This document shows positions 33,191 through 41,890 of a stretch of 64,000 nucleotides of DNA, piece by piece (within the stretch, counting starts at the first letter, position 1; every line of letters begins with the position of its first letter). The stretch is from Salinicola halophyticus (GTDB lineage Bacteria; Pseudomonadota; Gammaproteobacteria; Pseudomonadales; Halomonadaceae). The position numbers were made by a program, and so were the translations under genes. Under the pieces are notes generated by a model, which did no database searches, had not been told where the DNA came from, and was given only the letters and a program-made list of their open reading frames with translations. The stretch is taken from the NCBI RefSeq assembly GCF_003206695.1, contig NZ_PZJN01000006.1, positions 298,902 through 362,901 of the forward strand. Reading direction: 5' to 3'.

Positions 33191-34108
33191 ATGCCATCCG
33201 GTATCGGCCCCGTCGCCAATCCCAATCCCAAGCCCAACGCCGATTCCAGTTCCAGGCCGGCCTCCGAGCCGGAAGCCTCGGAATCGTCCCGGTTGATCAA
33301 ACGCCATAGCCTGAGCACTCGGCTGTGGCACTGGACCAATTTCCTCTGTCTCATCGTGCTGCTGATGAGCGGCCTGCAGATATTCAACGCGCACCCGGCG
33401 CTGTACTGGGGAGAGCAGTCCGGTTTCTCCGATCCCTTCATCGCGATTCACGCCCAAGCCGGCAACGACGGTGAACAGCGGGGCGTGGTACGAGTTGCCG
33501 GCTACACGCTCGATACCACTGGCGTGCTGGGGCTCTCCGATGACAATGGGCAGCTGCGCCAACGAGCCTTTCCCCGTTGGGCGACGCTGCCGGGGGACAA
33601 GTGGCTGACGATGGGAAGAAACTGGCATTTTCTCGCCGGCTGGATCTTTGCCCCTTCGGTGGTGGCGTACCTGCTTTACACCGTGATCAGCCGTCATCGG
33701 CGAGGCTCGATCTTTCCCACGCGGCGACAACTGAGAGCCATACCCAGGACGATCGTCGATCACGCGCGGTTCCGCTTTCATCACGAAGCCGACTACAACG
33801 GCATCCAGAAGATCACCTATGTTCTGGTGCTGTTCGTGCTGTTGCCGATGATGATCCTCACCGGGTTGACGATGTCCCCCTCGATCAATGCGGCCTGGCC
33901 GTTACTGACGGAGCTGTTCGGCGGCCGGCAGAGCGCCAGAACCCTGCATTTCATCTGCGCGTTGTCGCTGATGGGGTTTTTCTTCGTGCATATCGCCCTG
34001 GTGCTGGTCTCGGGCGTCTTCAACAACCTGCGCTCGATGGTGACAGGGCGCTATCGCATCACTGAAAGGCCAGATGGGCCGGTGAATCGGGAGGATTCGC
34101 ATGAGTAA
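33191..34108 (+). CDS. cytochrome b561/b-type membrane subunit
   Basis: Inner-membrane protein of 305 residues. It has about four TM helices and the start STRLWHWTNFLCLIVLLMSGLQIF with a heme-type His. Later His residues lie in GRNWHFLAGWIFAPSV and TLHFICALSLMGFFFVHIALVLVSG. This is the cytochrome b/Ni-Fe hydrogenase b-subunit layout. It probably passes electrons between the quinone pool and the molybdopterin protein encoded next, whose start overlaps it by 8 bp. A Pro/Ser-rich N-terminus of about 35 residues precedes the first conserved part. Confidence 0.82.
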   Translation: MPSGIGPVANPNPKPNADSSSRPASEPEASESSRLIKRHSLSTRLWHWTNFLCLIVLLMSGLQIFNAHPALYWGEQSGFSDPFIAIHAQAGNDGEQRGVVRVAGYTLDTTGVLGLSDDNGQLRQRAFPRWATLPGDKWLTMGRNWHFLAGWIFAPSVVAYLLYTVISRHRRGSIFPTRRQLRAIPRTIVDHARFRFHHEADYNGIQKITYVLVLFVLLPMMILTGLTMSPSINAAWPLLTELFGGRQSARTLHFICALSLMGFFFVHIALVLVSGVFNNLRSMVTGRYRITERPDGPVNREDSHE

Positions 34109-34886
34109 GCCACAATCGTCCGGGCCGAACCGGAATAGACGCCGACTTCTCTCCGGCATGGCGGCGCTGGGGGCGGGGAGCCTGCTGGCGGGTTGCGACC
34201 GGATCGCCGACAACGCGTCGGTAAAGCGCGCGCTGGGTAGCGTCGAGCAACTGACCTACAAGGCACAGCGGCTGATCGCCTCCCGGCAGGCGCTGGCGCA
34301 GCAGTTCGACAAGAGCCAGATCGCGCCGGTCTTCCGTCCCAACGGCACCACCAATCCTCAGGAAGACTATTATCGCGCCTGGGTGGAGAACGATTTCGCC
34401 GACTGGCGATTGACGATCGACGGTCTCGTCGAGCAGCCCACGAGATTGTCGCTGGCCGAGCTGAGCGCGATGCCGTCGCGAACGCAGATTACCCGCCATG
34501 ACTGCGTCGAGGGCTGGAGCTGCATCGGCCAGTGGACCGGCGTGCCGCTGGCGGACCTGCTCGAGCGCGTGCGTCCGCGGGATCAGGCCAGATTCGTGGT
34601 CTTCCACTGCGCCGATCACACCTACGGCGGTAGCGACCTCTACTACGAGAGTCTCGACATGGTCGAGGCCTATCATCCGCAGACGATACTCGCCTATGGC
34701 TTGAACGATGCCGCGCTGCCGGTAGCCAACGGCGCGCCCCTGCGTCTGCGAGCGGAACGCCAGCTGGGTTACAAGCAGGCCAAGTACGTGATGCGGGTGG
34801 AGCTCGTCGACAGCTTCAAGAACATTCATGGTGGCAAGGGCGGCTATTGGGAGGACAGGGGATACAACTGGTGGGCGGGAATCTAG
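34101..34886 (+). CDS. Tat-exported molybdopterin oxidoreductase lipoprotein (sulfite-oxidase fold)
   Basis: Protein of 261 residues. The N-terminus has a twin-arginine signal (NRRRLLSG) and a lipobox LLAGC with Cys32 and Asp33 at position +2, the signal that keeps lipoproteins in the inner membrane. The mature part is a sulfite-oxidase-like molybdopterin domain with HDCVEGWSC (Cys135 as likely Mo ligand), VVFHCADHTYGG and RLRAERQLGYKQAKYV. It is short for the family, without a dimerisation domain. With the cytochrome b gene it should form a periplasm-facing redox pair. The substrate is unknown; MsrP and sulfite dehydrogenase relatives are possible. Confidence 0.85.
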   Translation: MSKPQSSGPNRNRRRLLSGMAALGAGSLLAGCDRIADNASVKRALGSVEQLTYKAQRLIASRQALAQQFDKSQIAPVFRPNGTTNPQEDYYRAWVENDFADWRLTIDGLVEQPTRLSLAELSAMPSRTQITRHDCVEGWSCIGQWTGVPLADLLERVRPRDQARFVVFHCADHTYGGSDLYYESLDMVEAYHPQTILAYGLNDAALPVANGAPLRLRAERQLGYKQAKYVMRVELVDSFKNIHGGKGGYWEDRGYNWWAGI

Positions 34887-34938
34887 GTCAATGATGCCGA
34901 CTTCGCGGGGGCTGCCCTGGCGCTGCCTTCGGCCCGGC

Positions 34939-35844
34939 TCAAGCGCGAGTCTGATGATTTGGCATTGCCATCTGCTCGCTAAGATGGTCGATCAGCGCAC
35001 GGGTCTTCGGTGTGGGGTGCTTGCTCGATGGCCACAGAGCATAAAAGGCCCCGTCGCGACTGACGGTATCGGTCAGTACGCTTTCCAGGCGGCCATCGTC
35101 GAGCGCGTTGCAAATCGCGAAGTCTGGCAGACAGGCGATGCCGTGGCCGTCGAGGGTAAAGCGAAGATGAGCGTCGAGATTGTTACAGACCATTGAGGTC
35201 GGCAGCGCAACGCTGTCTGCCTCGAATAATGGCCACGTCTCGAGCCTGCCAGAGCTCGAGTAGCGATAATGAAGACAGTGATGGTCGGCCAGGGCGGCGG
35301 CCGAGGCCGGTTTGCCGTGGCGTCGAAAGTACTCGGGAGCGCCGACCAGCATCAGACGAAAGCTGCCCAGTCTTCTCGCGGTCAGTCGGGAATCCACGGG
35401 TTTGGCCGCCCGGATGACGGCGTCGAATCCTTCCTCGATGACATCCACTACCCGGTCGGTGAAATCCAGATCCAGCTCGATCTCCGGATAGCGGTGCATG
35501 AAGTCACTCAACACCGGCAGCATCAGCGCACCGGCGATCGGTAAGCTCAGACGCAGACGCCCTCGCGGCGCCCGTTGCAACTCATCGAACTCGGCCTGGG
35601 CGGCATCGATCTCGGCCAGGATCCGCCGACTGCGCTCTAGGAACCTCACGCCCTCGGCGGTGAGCGTCATGCTGCGAGTGCTGCGAGTGCTGCGATGAAG
35701 CAGACGTCCGCCGAGCCTGTCTTCAAGGCGAGCGATGCTCTTGCCAACCGCCGACGCCGAAAGTCCGAGCTGCCGCCCGGCCTTGGCGAAGCTTCGAGCC
35801 TCGGCGACCTGCACGAAAACCGTGATGCCGTGGATGCTGTCCAT
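34939..35844 (-). CDS. LysR-family transcriptional regulator
   Basis: Regulator of 301 residues. The helix-turn-helix begins MDSIHGITVFVQVAEARSF and includes LSASAVGKSIARLEDRLG. The effector domain is of the usual length. I start at the ATG at 35844; the frame is open to 35907, but the extra residues do not match the family. It is divergent from the MFS gene at 36050, about 205 bp away, and probably controls it. Confidence 0.9.
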   Translation of the reverse strand: MDSIHGITVFVQVAEARSFAKAGRQLGLSASAVGKSIARLEDRLGGRLLHRSTRSTRSMTLTAEGVRFLERSRRILAEIDAAQAEFDELQRAPRGRLRLSLPIAGALMLPVLSDFMHRYPEIELDLDFTDRVVDVIEEGFDAVIRAAKPVDSRLTARRLGSFRLMLVGAPEYFRRHGKPASAAALADHHCLHYRYSSSGRLETWPLFEADSVALPTSMVCNNLDAHLRFTLDGHGIACLPDFAICNALDDGRLESVLTDTVSRDGAFYALWPSSKHPTPKTRALIDHLSEQMAMPNHQTRA

Positions 35845-36049
35845 CGATATGCCAACGCCATGAAAATGAATTGCGGACAGAATAGTCCGGGGTGTGCGGA
35901 AATCCATCCGTCTTTTTCTGAAGCCGGCTAACGGTTAGGGTCTGCGGCTTTCACTTCGACAGGAATGCCGACATGCCAATAACCCCGACGACAGTCAGGT
36001 TTTTCCAGTGGTTCGCCCCGGTATCGAGCCTGTGCCCGGAAGGTGGCTA

Positions 36050-37228
36050 ATGCACCCGGGACGCTCGCTGTTTTTCATCGCGCTGGGGTTGTTCGGGCTT
36101 TACGCCGTCGAGTTCGGTGTCGTCGGTGTGCTGCCGCCGATTATCCAACGCTATGACGTCTCGGTCGCTCTGGCCGGGTGGCTGGTGGGTTTCTTCGCCT
36201 TGGTCGTGGCGGTGTGCGGCCCGGCGATGGTGTTGTGGCTTTCACGTTACGATCGCCGCAAGATCCTGACCGGCTCGCTGCTGGGGTTCGCCGTGTGCAG
36301 CCTGATCTCGGCCTGGGCACCGAGTTTCGGCGTGTTGATGGCGCTACGGGTGCCATCGGCGCTGCTGCACCCGGTATTCTTTTCCGCCGCCTTTGCCGCA
36401 GCCGTTTCCCTCTATCCGCCGGAGCGGGCCACCCACGCCACCTCGATGGCGCTGGTGGGCACCAGCATGGGCCTGGTGATCGGTGTGCCGTTGACGACCT
36501 GGATTGAGGCAACGATCTCCTACGAGGCATCTTTTTACTTCTGCGCCATCGTCAACCTGGCCGCAGCGATCGGGCTGTGGTTCATGCTGCCGCCGCAACC
36601 ACACCGGGAATCCACCAGTGGCGCCGGGGCGCTGGCCGTTTTACGCAAACGCCGGGTCTGGCTCTCCATCGCGGCCACGGTCGCAGTCTTCGGTGCGATG
36701 TTCTCGGTCTACAGCTATGCCGCGGAATATCTCGGCAGAATTACCGAGTTCTCGAGTCAGACCATCAGTTTTCTGCTGGTCGTTTTCGGTATCGGTGGGG
36801 TGGGCGGCAATCTGTTGGCGGGGCGTCTGTTGGGGAGTCGACGTGCGCTGACCGTGCTGCTCTACCCGGTTGCGCTATCGGTCGCTTATCTGTTGCTGAT
36901 GACGTTGGGATCGTCATCGGTCGTGGAGATGCTGCCGATTTGCGTGCTTTGGGGGGCCGCGCACACCAGCGGGCTGGTCGTCTGTCAGGTCTGGCTGACC
37001 TCGGCAGCGGAAGAGGCGCCGGAATTTGCCACCAGCCTGTTTGTCTCTTCCGCCAATCTGGGCACGGTTTGTTCGTCCTCTTTCAGTGGCTGGTTCATTG
37101 GCACCTGGGGGCTGAAGGGGACACTGGTGAGCGGGTGGCTATTCGCGGCGCTGGCGGTCGGTTTCATCGTCATCCGGATCTTGCTCGATCGGCAGCGTCA
37201 TGGTGTGGCGCGGCGCGTGGCTACATGA
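36050..37228 (+). CDS. MFS transporter (AraJ/CynX-like exporter)
   Basis: Inner-membrane transporter of 392 residues with 12 likely TM helices: FFIALGLFGLYAVEFGVVGVLPPI at the start and a WLSRYDRRKIL motif-A loop. I choose the ATG at 36050, preceded by GGAAGG; a GTG at 36008 adds 14 residues. It lies opposite a LysR gene, the usual arrangement for an inducible exporter. Substrate unknown. Confidence 0.85.
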   Translation: MHPGRSLFFIALGLFGLYAVEFGVVGVLPPIIQRYDVSVALAGWLVGFFALVVAVCGPAMVLWLSRYDRRKILTGSLLGFAVCSLISAWAPSFGVLMALRVPSALLHPVFFSAAFAAAVSLYPPERATHATSMALVGTSMGLVIGVPLTTWIEATISYEASFYFCAIVNLAAAIGLWFMLPPQPHRESTSGAGALAVLRKRRVWLSIAATVAVFGAMFSVYSYAAEYLGRITEFSSQTISFLLVVFGIGGVGGNLLAGRLLGSRRALTVLLYPVALSVAYLLLMTLGSSSVVEMLPICVLWGAAHTSGLVVCQVWLTSAAEEAPEFATSLFVSSANLGTVCSSSFSGWFIGTWGLKGTLVSGWLFAALAVGFIVIRILLDRQRHGVARRVAT

Positions 37229-37380
37229 TCGGGTCGACTCTCTGTCACTCAGCACGTCGCCAATTTTATGGAACTCATCGGATGGTCGCCAGTAGTGGTC
37301 AAATCGATCGCGGCTCGCCAGACAACCTTTAACACGCTACCTTCCATCTCACATCCGATGTTATCGATTCAGGAGAGATG

Positions 37381-38235
37381 ATGAGCGATTACACCCCACC
37401 CAAAGTCTGGGAACCGAAAGAGAGCGGCGGCAAGTTCGCCAGCATCAACCGTCCGGTCGCCGGCCCGACCCACGATAAGGAACTGCCGATCGGCGAACAT
37501 CCGTTCCAGCTCTATTCGCTGGCGACGCCCAACGGTGTCAAGGTCACCGTGATGCTCGAGGAGCTGCTGGCACTGGGTAAGAACGCCGAATACGACGCCT
37601 GGCTGATCAAGATCGGTGACGGTGATCAGTTCGGCAGCGGCTTCGTCGAGGTCAACCCGAACTCCAAGATTCCGGCATTGATGGACCACAGCGGCGACAG
37701 GCCGATCCGCGTGTTCGAGTCCGGCTCGATCCTGGTCCATCTGGCTGAAAAGTTCGGTGCCTTTGTGCCGACCGATCCGGCCAAACGTGTCGAGACGATG
37801 AACTGGCTGTTCTGGCAGATGGGCAGCGCGCCCTATTTGGGTGGCGGCTTCGGCCATTTCTACGCGTACGCGCCGGAAAAGATCGAATACGCGATCGATC
37901 GTTTCACCATGGAAGCCAAGCGTCAGCTCGACGTGCTAGATCGTCGACTGGCCGAGACGCGCTATCTGGCGGGCGACGAGTACACCATCGCCGACATCGC
38001 GATCTGGTCCTGGTACGGCCAGTTGGCGCTGGGCCGTCTCTACGATGCCGCGGAGTTCCTGGACGTGGAGAGCTACGAGAACGTCCAGCGCTGGGCCAAG
38101 GAGATCGATGCGCGCCCGGCCGTGCAGCGCGGCCGCATGGTCAACCGCACCTTCGGCGAGCCGGAAACCCAGCTTCACGAACGCCACGACGCCAGCGATT
38201 TCGAGACGAAAACGCAGGACAAGATCGGCGGCTGA
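37381..38235 (+). CDS. yghU: glutathione-dependent disulfide-bond oxidoreductase YghU
   Basis: Glutathione-S-transferase family protein of 284 residues, very close to E. coli YghU throughout: INRPVAGPTHDKELP, LYSLATPNGVKVTVMLEELLALG, FVEVNPNSKIPAL, ETMNWLFWQMGSAPYLGGGFGHFY and LHERHDASDFET. YghU reduces small disulfides with glutathione in the cytoplasm. Two ATGs are adjacent (37378 and 37381); AGGAG sits best for the second. It is a single gene followed by a strong terminator. Confidence 0.95.
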   Translation: MSDYTPPKVWEPKESGGKFASINRPVAGPTHDKELPIGEHPFQLYSLATPNGVKVTVMLEELLALGKNAEYDAWLIKIGDGDQFGSGFVEVNPNSKIPALMDHSGDRPIRVFESGSILVHLAEKFGAFVPTDPAKRVETMNWLFWQMGSAPYLGGGFGHFYAYAPEKIEYAIDRFTMEAKRQLDVLDRRLAETRYLAGDEYTIADIAIWSWYGQLALGRLYDAAEFLDVESYENVQRWAKEIDARPAVQRGRMVNRTFGEPETQLHERHDASDFETKTQDKIGG

Positions 38236-38255
38236 TTCTATTCTGCCGCCATACG

Positions 38256-38284
38256 AAGCCCGGCTATCTTGCCGGGCTTTTTAC
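38256..38284 (+). terminator. intrinsic terminator after yghU
   Basis: AAGCCCGGC (38256-38264) and GCCGGGCTT (38271-38279) form a perfect 9-bp stem with loop TATCTT, followed by TTTT. A standard intrinsic terminator. Confidence 0.85.
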
Positions 38285-38360
38285 GTTAGGCTTTGTGTGG
38301 GTTCTTCAAGAGAAGACAAACCGATTCCATGGCGCCGACGGCTTTCGATAAGGCATCTCA

Positions 38361-39623
38361 ATGAAAACGTTATTTCGGGGTTATCTCGAAACTTCCCTGA
38401 TCCTGCGAGTGACCATTGCGCTGGTGCTCGGCGTGGCGGTGGGGCTGATCGGTGGGGAAACGATCGCCGCGTGGCTGGCGCCGTTTGGCGATCTGCTGCT
38501 GCGACTCCTGCAGTTTCTGATCGTGCCGATCGTGCTATTCACACTGATCGTGGGGATCAATCAGGCCGATCTGGGGCGTATGGGCCGGATCGGCGGCAAG
38601 GTGTTCGTCTATTACGTGGCGACGTCGGCCATGGCGATCGTGGTAGGGCTGGCGGTGGCGTCGCTGCTGTCCCCGGGCAGTGGCATGACGCTGGACGACG
38701 GCGCCAGCGTCGATGTGCCGGACAATCCGGGGCTCGTCAGCGTGTTGCTGAGCATCGTGCCGAACAACATCGTTGGCGCGCTCGCTGAACCCAATCTGCT
38801 GGGCATCATCTTTACCGCTTTCGTGTTCGGTATCGCGCTGCTGAAGATGCGCCATCACGAGAGCCAGCACGAACTCGATAGCCGGCCGGGCGAGAAGCTC
38901 TACGGTGTCATCGAAGCGCTCAACGCGGTCACCATGAAAGTGATGGCCGGCGTGCTGCAGTACGTGCCGATCGGCGTGTTCGCGATCGTCGCGGGGACCG
39001 TGGCCAGGCAGGGGCTGGACACGATTCTTTCGCTCGGCAGCATGGTGGTGGTGCTCTATCTCGCGCTGGCGGTGCATCTGATCCTCTACTGCGTGTTGAT
39101 GAAGACGTTCGGCGTGCGCCTGGGGGCGTTCTTCCGCGAGGCCCGTACGCCGATGGCCACGGCTTTCGCCACCCAGAGCAGCACCGGCACGCTGCCACTG
39201 ACGTTGAACGCGGCGCAGCGACTCGGCATTTCGCAAAGCCTTTACGGATTCAGTCTGCCGCTGGGCGCGACGATCAACATGGACGGCGCGGCGATCCGGA
39301 TCGCGATCTCGGCGGTTTTTGCCGCCAACGTTGCCGGCATCCCGCTGGATTTCATGACCATGGTCGAGATCGTGCTGATCGGCACATTGACCTCCATCGG
39401 CACCGCTGGCGTGCCTGGCGCGGGAATCGTGATGATCGCGACGGTCTTTGCCCAGGTCGGGCTGCCGATCGAGACCGTGGCGCTGTTGACCTCGATCGAT
39501 GCGCTGGTCGGCATGGGCTGTACCGCGCTCAACGTCACCGGCGATCTGACCGGTACCGCCATCATCGCCCGCAGCGAGGATAAGCGGGGGGATTCACAGC
39601 CCGCTGATGCCACGACGGCCTGA
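38361..39623 (+). CDS. dicarboxylate/amino acid:cation symporter (DAACS family)
   Basis: Membrane carrier of 420 residues in the GltP/GltT/DctA family. It has about eight TM helices and two re-entrant loops: FATQSSTGTLPLT (hairpin 1 serine motif), GATINMDGAAIRI (the NMDGT-like cation site, here NMDGA) and SIGTAGVPGAGIVM (hairpin 2). It takes up glutamate, aspartate or C4-dicarboxylates with Na+ or H+. It is followed after 22 bp by an amine oxidase gene, so uptake and oxidation of an amino compound may be linked. Confidence 0.88.
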   Translation: MKTLFRGYLETSLILRVTIALVLGVAVGLIGGETIAAWLAPFGDLLLRLLQFLIVPIVLFTLIVGINQADLGRMGRIGGKVFVYYVATSAMAIVVGLAVASLLSPGSGMTLDDGASVDVPDNPGLVSVLLSIVPNNIVGALAEPNLLGIIFTAFVFGIALLKMRHHESQHELDSRPGEKLYGVIEALNAVTMKVMAGVLQYVPIGVFAIVAGTVARQGLDTILSLGSMVVVLYLALAVHLILYCVLMKTFGVRLGAFFREARTPMATAFATQSSTGTLPLTLNAAQRLGISQSLYGFSLPLGATINMDGAAIRIAISAVFAANVAGIPLDFMTMVEIVLIGTLTSIGTAGVPGAGIVMIATVFAQVGLPIETVALLTSIDALVGMGCTALNVTGDLTGTAIIARSEDKRGDSQPADATTA

Positions 39624-39645
39624 TATCGATTCCAGGAACTCTCGC

Positions 39646-40803
39646 ATGGATTCTACCGCGCACACCAACTACCTGATCATCGGCGGCGGCAGCATGGGGC
39701 TGGCGGCAGCGGATTATCTGGCCGACACCGGCGCTGGGCCGGTGCAAGTGCTCGATGCTCATAGCCCGCCCCACGATCAGGGCGCCCATCACGGCGAGAC
39801 GCGTCTGATCCGGCTGGCTTACGGCGAGGGCAGCGGCTACGTCCCACTGGCCATACGCGCGCTGGAGCGCTGGCGCGAGCTCGAACGAGAGACGGGCGAG
39901 TCGCTGTTTCTGCCCACCGGCGTGCTCAATCTCGGTCCGGCAGCGGCGCCATTCATTCGCCAGGTCGAGGCGAGTGCCCGTCAGTACGATCTGGCGTTGG
40001 AAGTGCTCGGCGGTGGCGCGGTCTCGGCGCGCTGGCCGGCGTGGCGGCTCGATGAACGAACGACCGGGGCATTTGAAGCCAATGCCGGTGTGCTCAGGGT
40101 CGAGCGTATTCTCGCCGCCTGTCGCCGACGCGTGGAGCGAAGCGCGAACGTGACGCTGACCACCGGTGCCAGAGTCATTCGGCTGGAACGCGGGGCGCGG
40201 GGCGGCTATGCGGTCAGCTGTGACGACGGCAGGCGATTCAGCGCCGATCGGCTGCTGGTCTCCGCGGGGCAGCACCTGGCGCCGCTGCTGGCCGAGCTCG
40301 GGGTCGACTTACCACTGACTCGGGTGCGCAAAACGTTTGCCTGGTTCGAAGCCGATGAACGTTACAGCCCCGAGCGATTCCCGGGATTTAGCCTTACCGA
40401 TGATGAGCTGGGCATCTACTACGGCTTCCCGGATATCGATGGCGCTGGATTCAAGATCGGCCGCCACGACAGCGGCCAGATCCTGGCGCCGGGTGAGGCA
40501 ATGGCACCGTTTGGTGAGCATCCCGAGGATCTTGCCGAACTGCAGCGGGTCATCGATCGTTATCTGCCCGGCGTCGGCGCACTGCGCCACGGTGCCGTCT
40601 GCCAATATATTCGCACTCCGGACGAGCACTTTCTGATCGACGAACCGCTCCCCGGGTTGATCGTTGCCGGTGGCTTCTCCGGCCACGGCTTCAAGTTCGC
40701 CAGTGCCATCGGCGAATCGCTGGGCCAATGGCTGGTCAGCGGTCACGCGGCTTCGGAACTCGCAGGATTTCGGGCGGGGCGATTCACGCTTGCGCGCAAC
40801 TGA
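39646..40803 (+). CDS. solA: FAD-dependent N-methyl amino acid oxidase, SolA-like
   Basis: Flavoenzyme of 385 residues in the MSOX/SolA group. It has the FAD loop NYLIIGGGSMGLAAADYLA, HHGETRLIRLAYGEG (a conserved His-Arg region near the flavin), RVRKTFAWF and the C-terminal PGLIVAGGFSGHGFKFA that holds the covalent-flavin-type region; I did not confirm the Cys used for covalent linkage. I place the start at the ATG at 39646, with AGGAA upstream. An in-frame ATG at 39607 would overlap the symporter gene. The substrate is probably N-methyl-tryptophan, sarcosine or a related amine. Confidence 0.82.
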   Translation: MDSTAHTNYLIIGGGSMGLAAADYLADTGAGPVQVLDAHSPPHDQGAHHGETRLIRLAYGEGSGYVPLAIRALERWRELERETGESLFLPTGVLNLGPAAAPFIRQVEASARQYDLALEVLGGGAVSARWPAWRLDERTTGAFEANAGVLRVERILAACRRRVERSANVTLTTGARVIRLERGARGGYAVSCDDGRRFSADRLLVSAGQHLAPLLAELGVDLPLTRVRKTFAWFEADERYSPERFPGFSLTDDELGIYYGFPDIDGAGFKIGRHDSGQILAPGEAMAPFGEHPEDLAELQRVIDRYLPGVGALRHGAVCQYIRTPDEHFLIDEPLPGLIVAGGFSGHGFKFASAIGESLGQWLVSGHAASELAGFRAGRFTLARN

Positions 40804-40895
40804 AAGCCGAAGTCGGTGGCTCGACGTGGCGCTGGCGGCCGAGTGCCGATGGATTTCGCGTACACTGACGGCCTTTATGCACACGCGGTAGCACT

Positions 40896-41852
40896 ATGTC
40901 CTTCACCCCTTTGCCCTTATCCCCCTTGGTCTCCTCGCCTTTTTCTGCCCTGGCCTGTCCGCTGGACGGCGATCCGATGCACCGCGAAGGTCAGACATGG
41001 CGCTGCGCGGCCGGCCATAGCTATGACATTGCCAGGCAGGGCTATACCCATCTGCTGCCGGTGCAGCACAAGCGCTCTCGCGATCCGGGGGACAGCAAGG
41101 CGATGGTGGCGGCACGTCAGCGCTTTCTGAACGCGGGCCATTACCAGCCCGTTGCCGACGCGGTCGCGCGTATCGTGCTGGCACGACGGCCTGCCGCCGG
41201 CCCGCTTCACTGCCTGGACGCCGGCTGCGGCGAAGGCTACTACCTGCGCCAGCTGGTGGAGGCGCAATCGGATGCGGGAGCAGGGGATGCGTCACTGTCC
41301 CTGCTGGGGTTGGATATTTCCAAGTGGGCGGTGCTCTCCGCCGCCAAACAAGAGCGGGCGGTGCTGTCTGCTGCGAAGCAGGCGCGCGTGCTGCAGCGCG
41401 ACGCGCACAAGGACGCTGGCGCTACCTGGGTGGTGGCGAGTAATGCCCACTTGCCGGTGCAGTCGAATTCGCTGGATTGCGTGCTGTGCCTGTTCGGCTT
41501 TCCGGTCTACCCGGAATTCATGCGCGTGCTGAAGCCGGGCGGCATGCTGGTGCAGGCCGATGTCGGGCCGGATCATCTGCGTGAATTGCGTGAGGTCATC
41601 TATCCCAGCCTCAAGGCGGAGCGCGAGCGTTCGGAGGCGGCTCCCGAGGGCCTGATTCGGCACGAGAGTGAATCGATCCGCTACTCGCTGACACTGGATA
41701 ACGCCGAGGCCATCGCCGATCTGCTGGCGATGACCCCGCATCTCTATCGCGCCAGTGCCGACGGTCGAGCCAGAGCGCAAGCGCTGAATTTCCTGACGGT
41801 GACCGTCGACGTGCGCCTGACGCGATTCGAGCGGCCGGCCGACGACGGATGA
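40896..41852 (+). CDS. rlmA: 23S rRNA (guanine745-N1)-methyltransferase RlmA
   Basis: SAM-dependent methyltransferase of 318 residues that modifies G745 of 23S rRNA. It has an N-terminal zinc-finger region, then GYTHLLPVQHKRSRDPGDSKAMVAARQRFL, which matches E. coli RlmA almost residue for residue, and the SAM motif LDAGCGEGYYLRQL. In the zinc site the usual C-x2-C reads C21-P-L-D24, with C37 and H41 kept. A 9-10-residue tandem duplication (AVLSAAKQER then AVLSAAKQAR) follows the LDISKWAV helix. The protein is about 50 residues longer than the E. coli one. Confidence 0.9.
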   Translation: MSFTPLPLSPLVSSPFSALACPLDGDPMHREGQTWRCAAGHSYDIARQGYTHLLPVQHKRSRDPGDSKAMVAARQRFLNAGHYQPVADAVARIVLARRPAAGPLHCLDAGCGEGYYLRQLVEAQSDAGAGDASLSLLGLDISKWAVLSAAKQERAVLSAAKQARVLQRDAHKDAGATWVVASNAHLPVQSNSLDCVLCLFGFPVYPEFMRVLKPGGMLVQADVGPDHLRELREVIYPSLKAERERSEAAPEGLIRHESESIRYSLTLDNAEAIADLLAMTPHLYRASADGRARAQALNFLTVTVDVRLTRFERPADDG

Positions 41853-41890
41853 AAGGCCCCTTCGGTGGCCGGCCGCAACTGATGGTGTCT

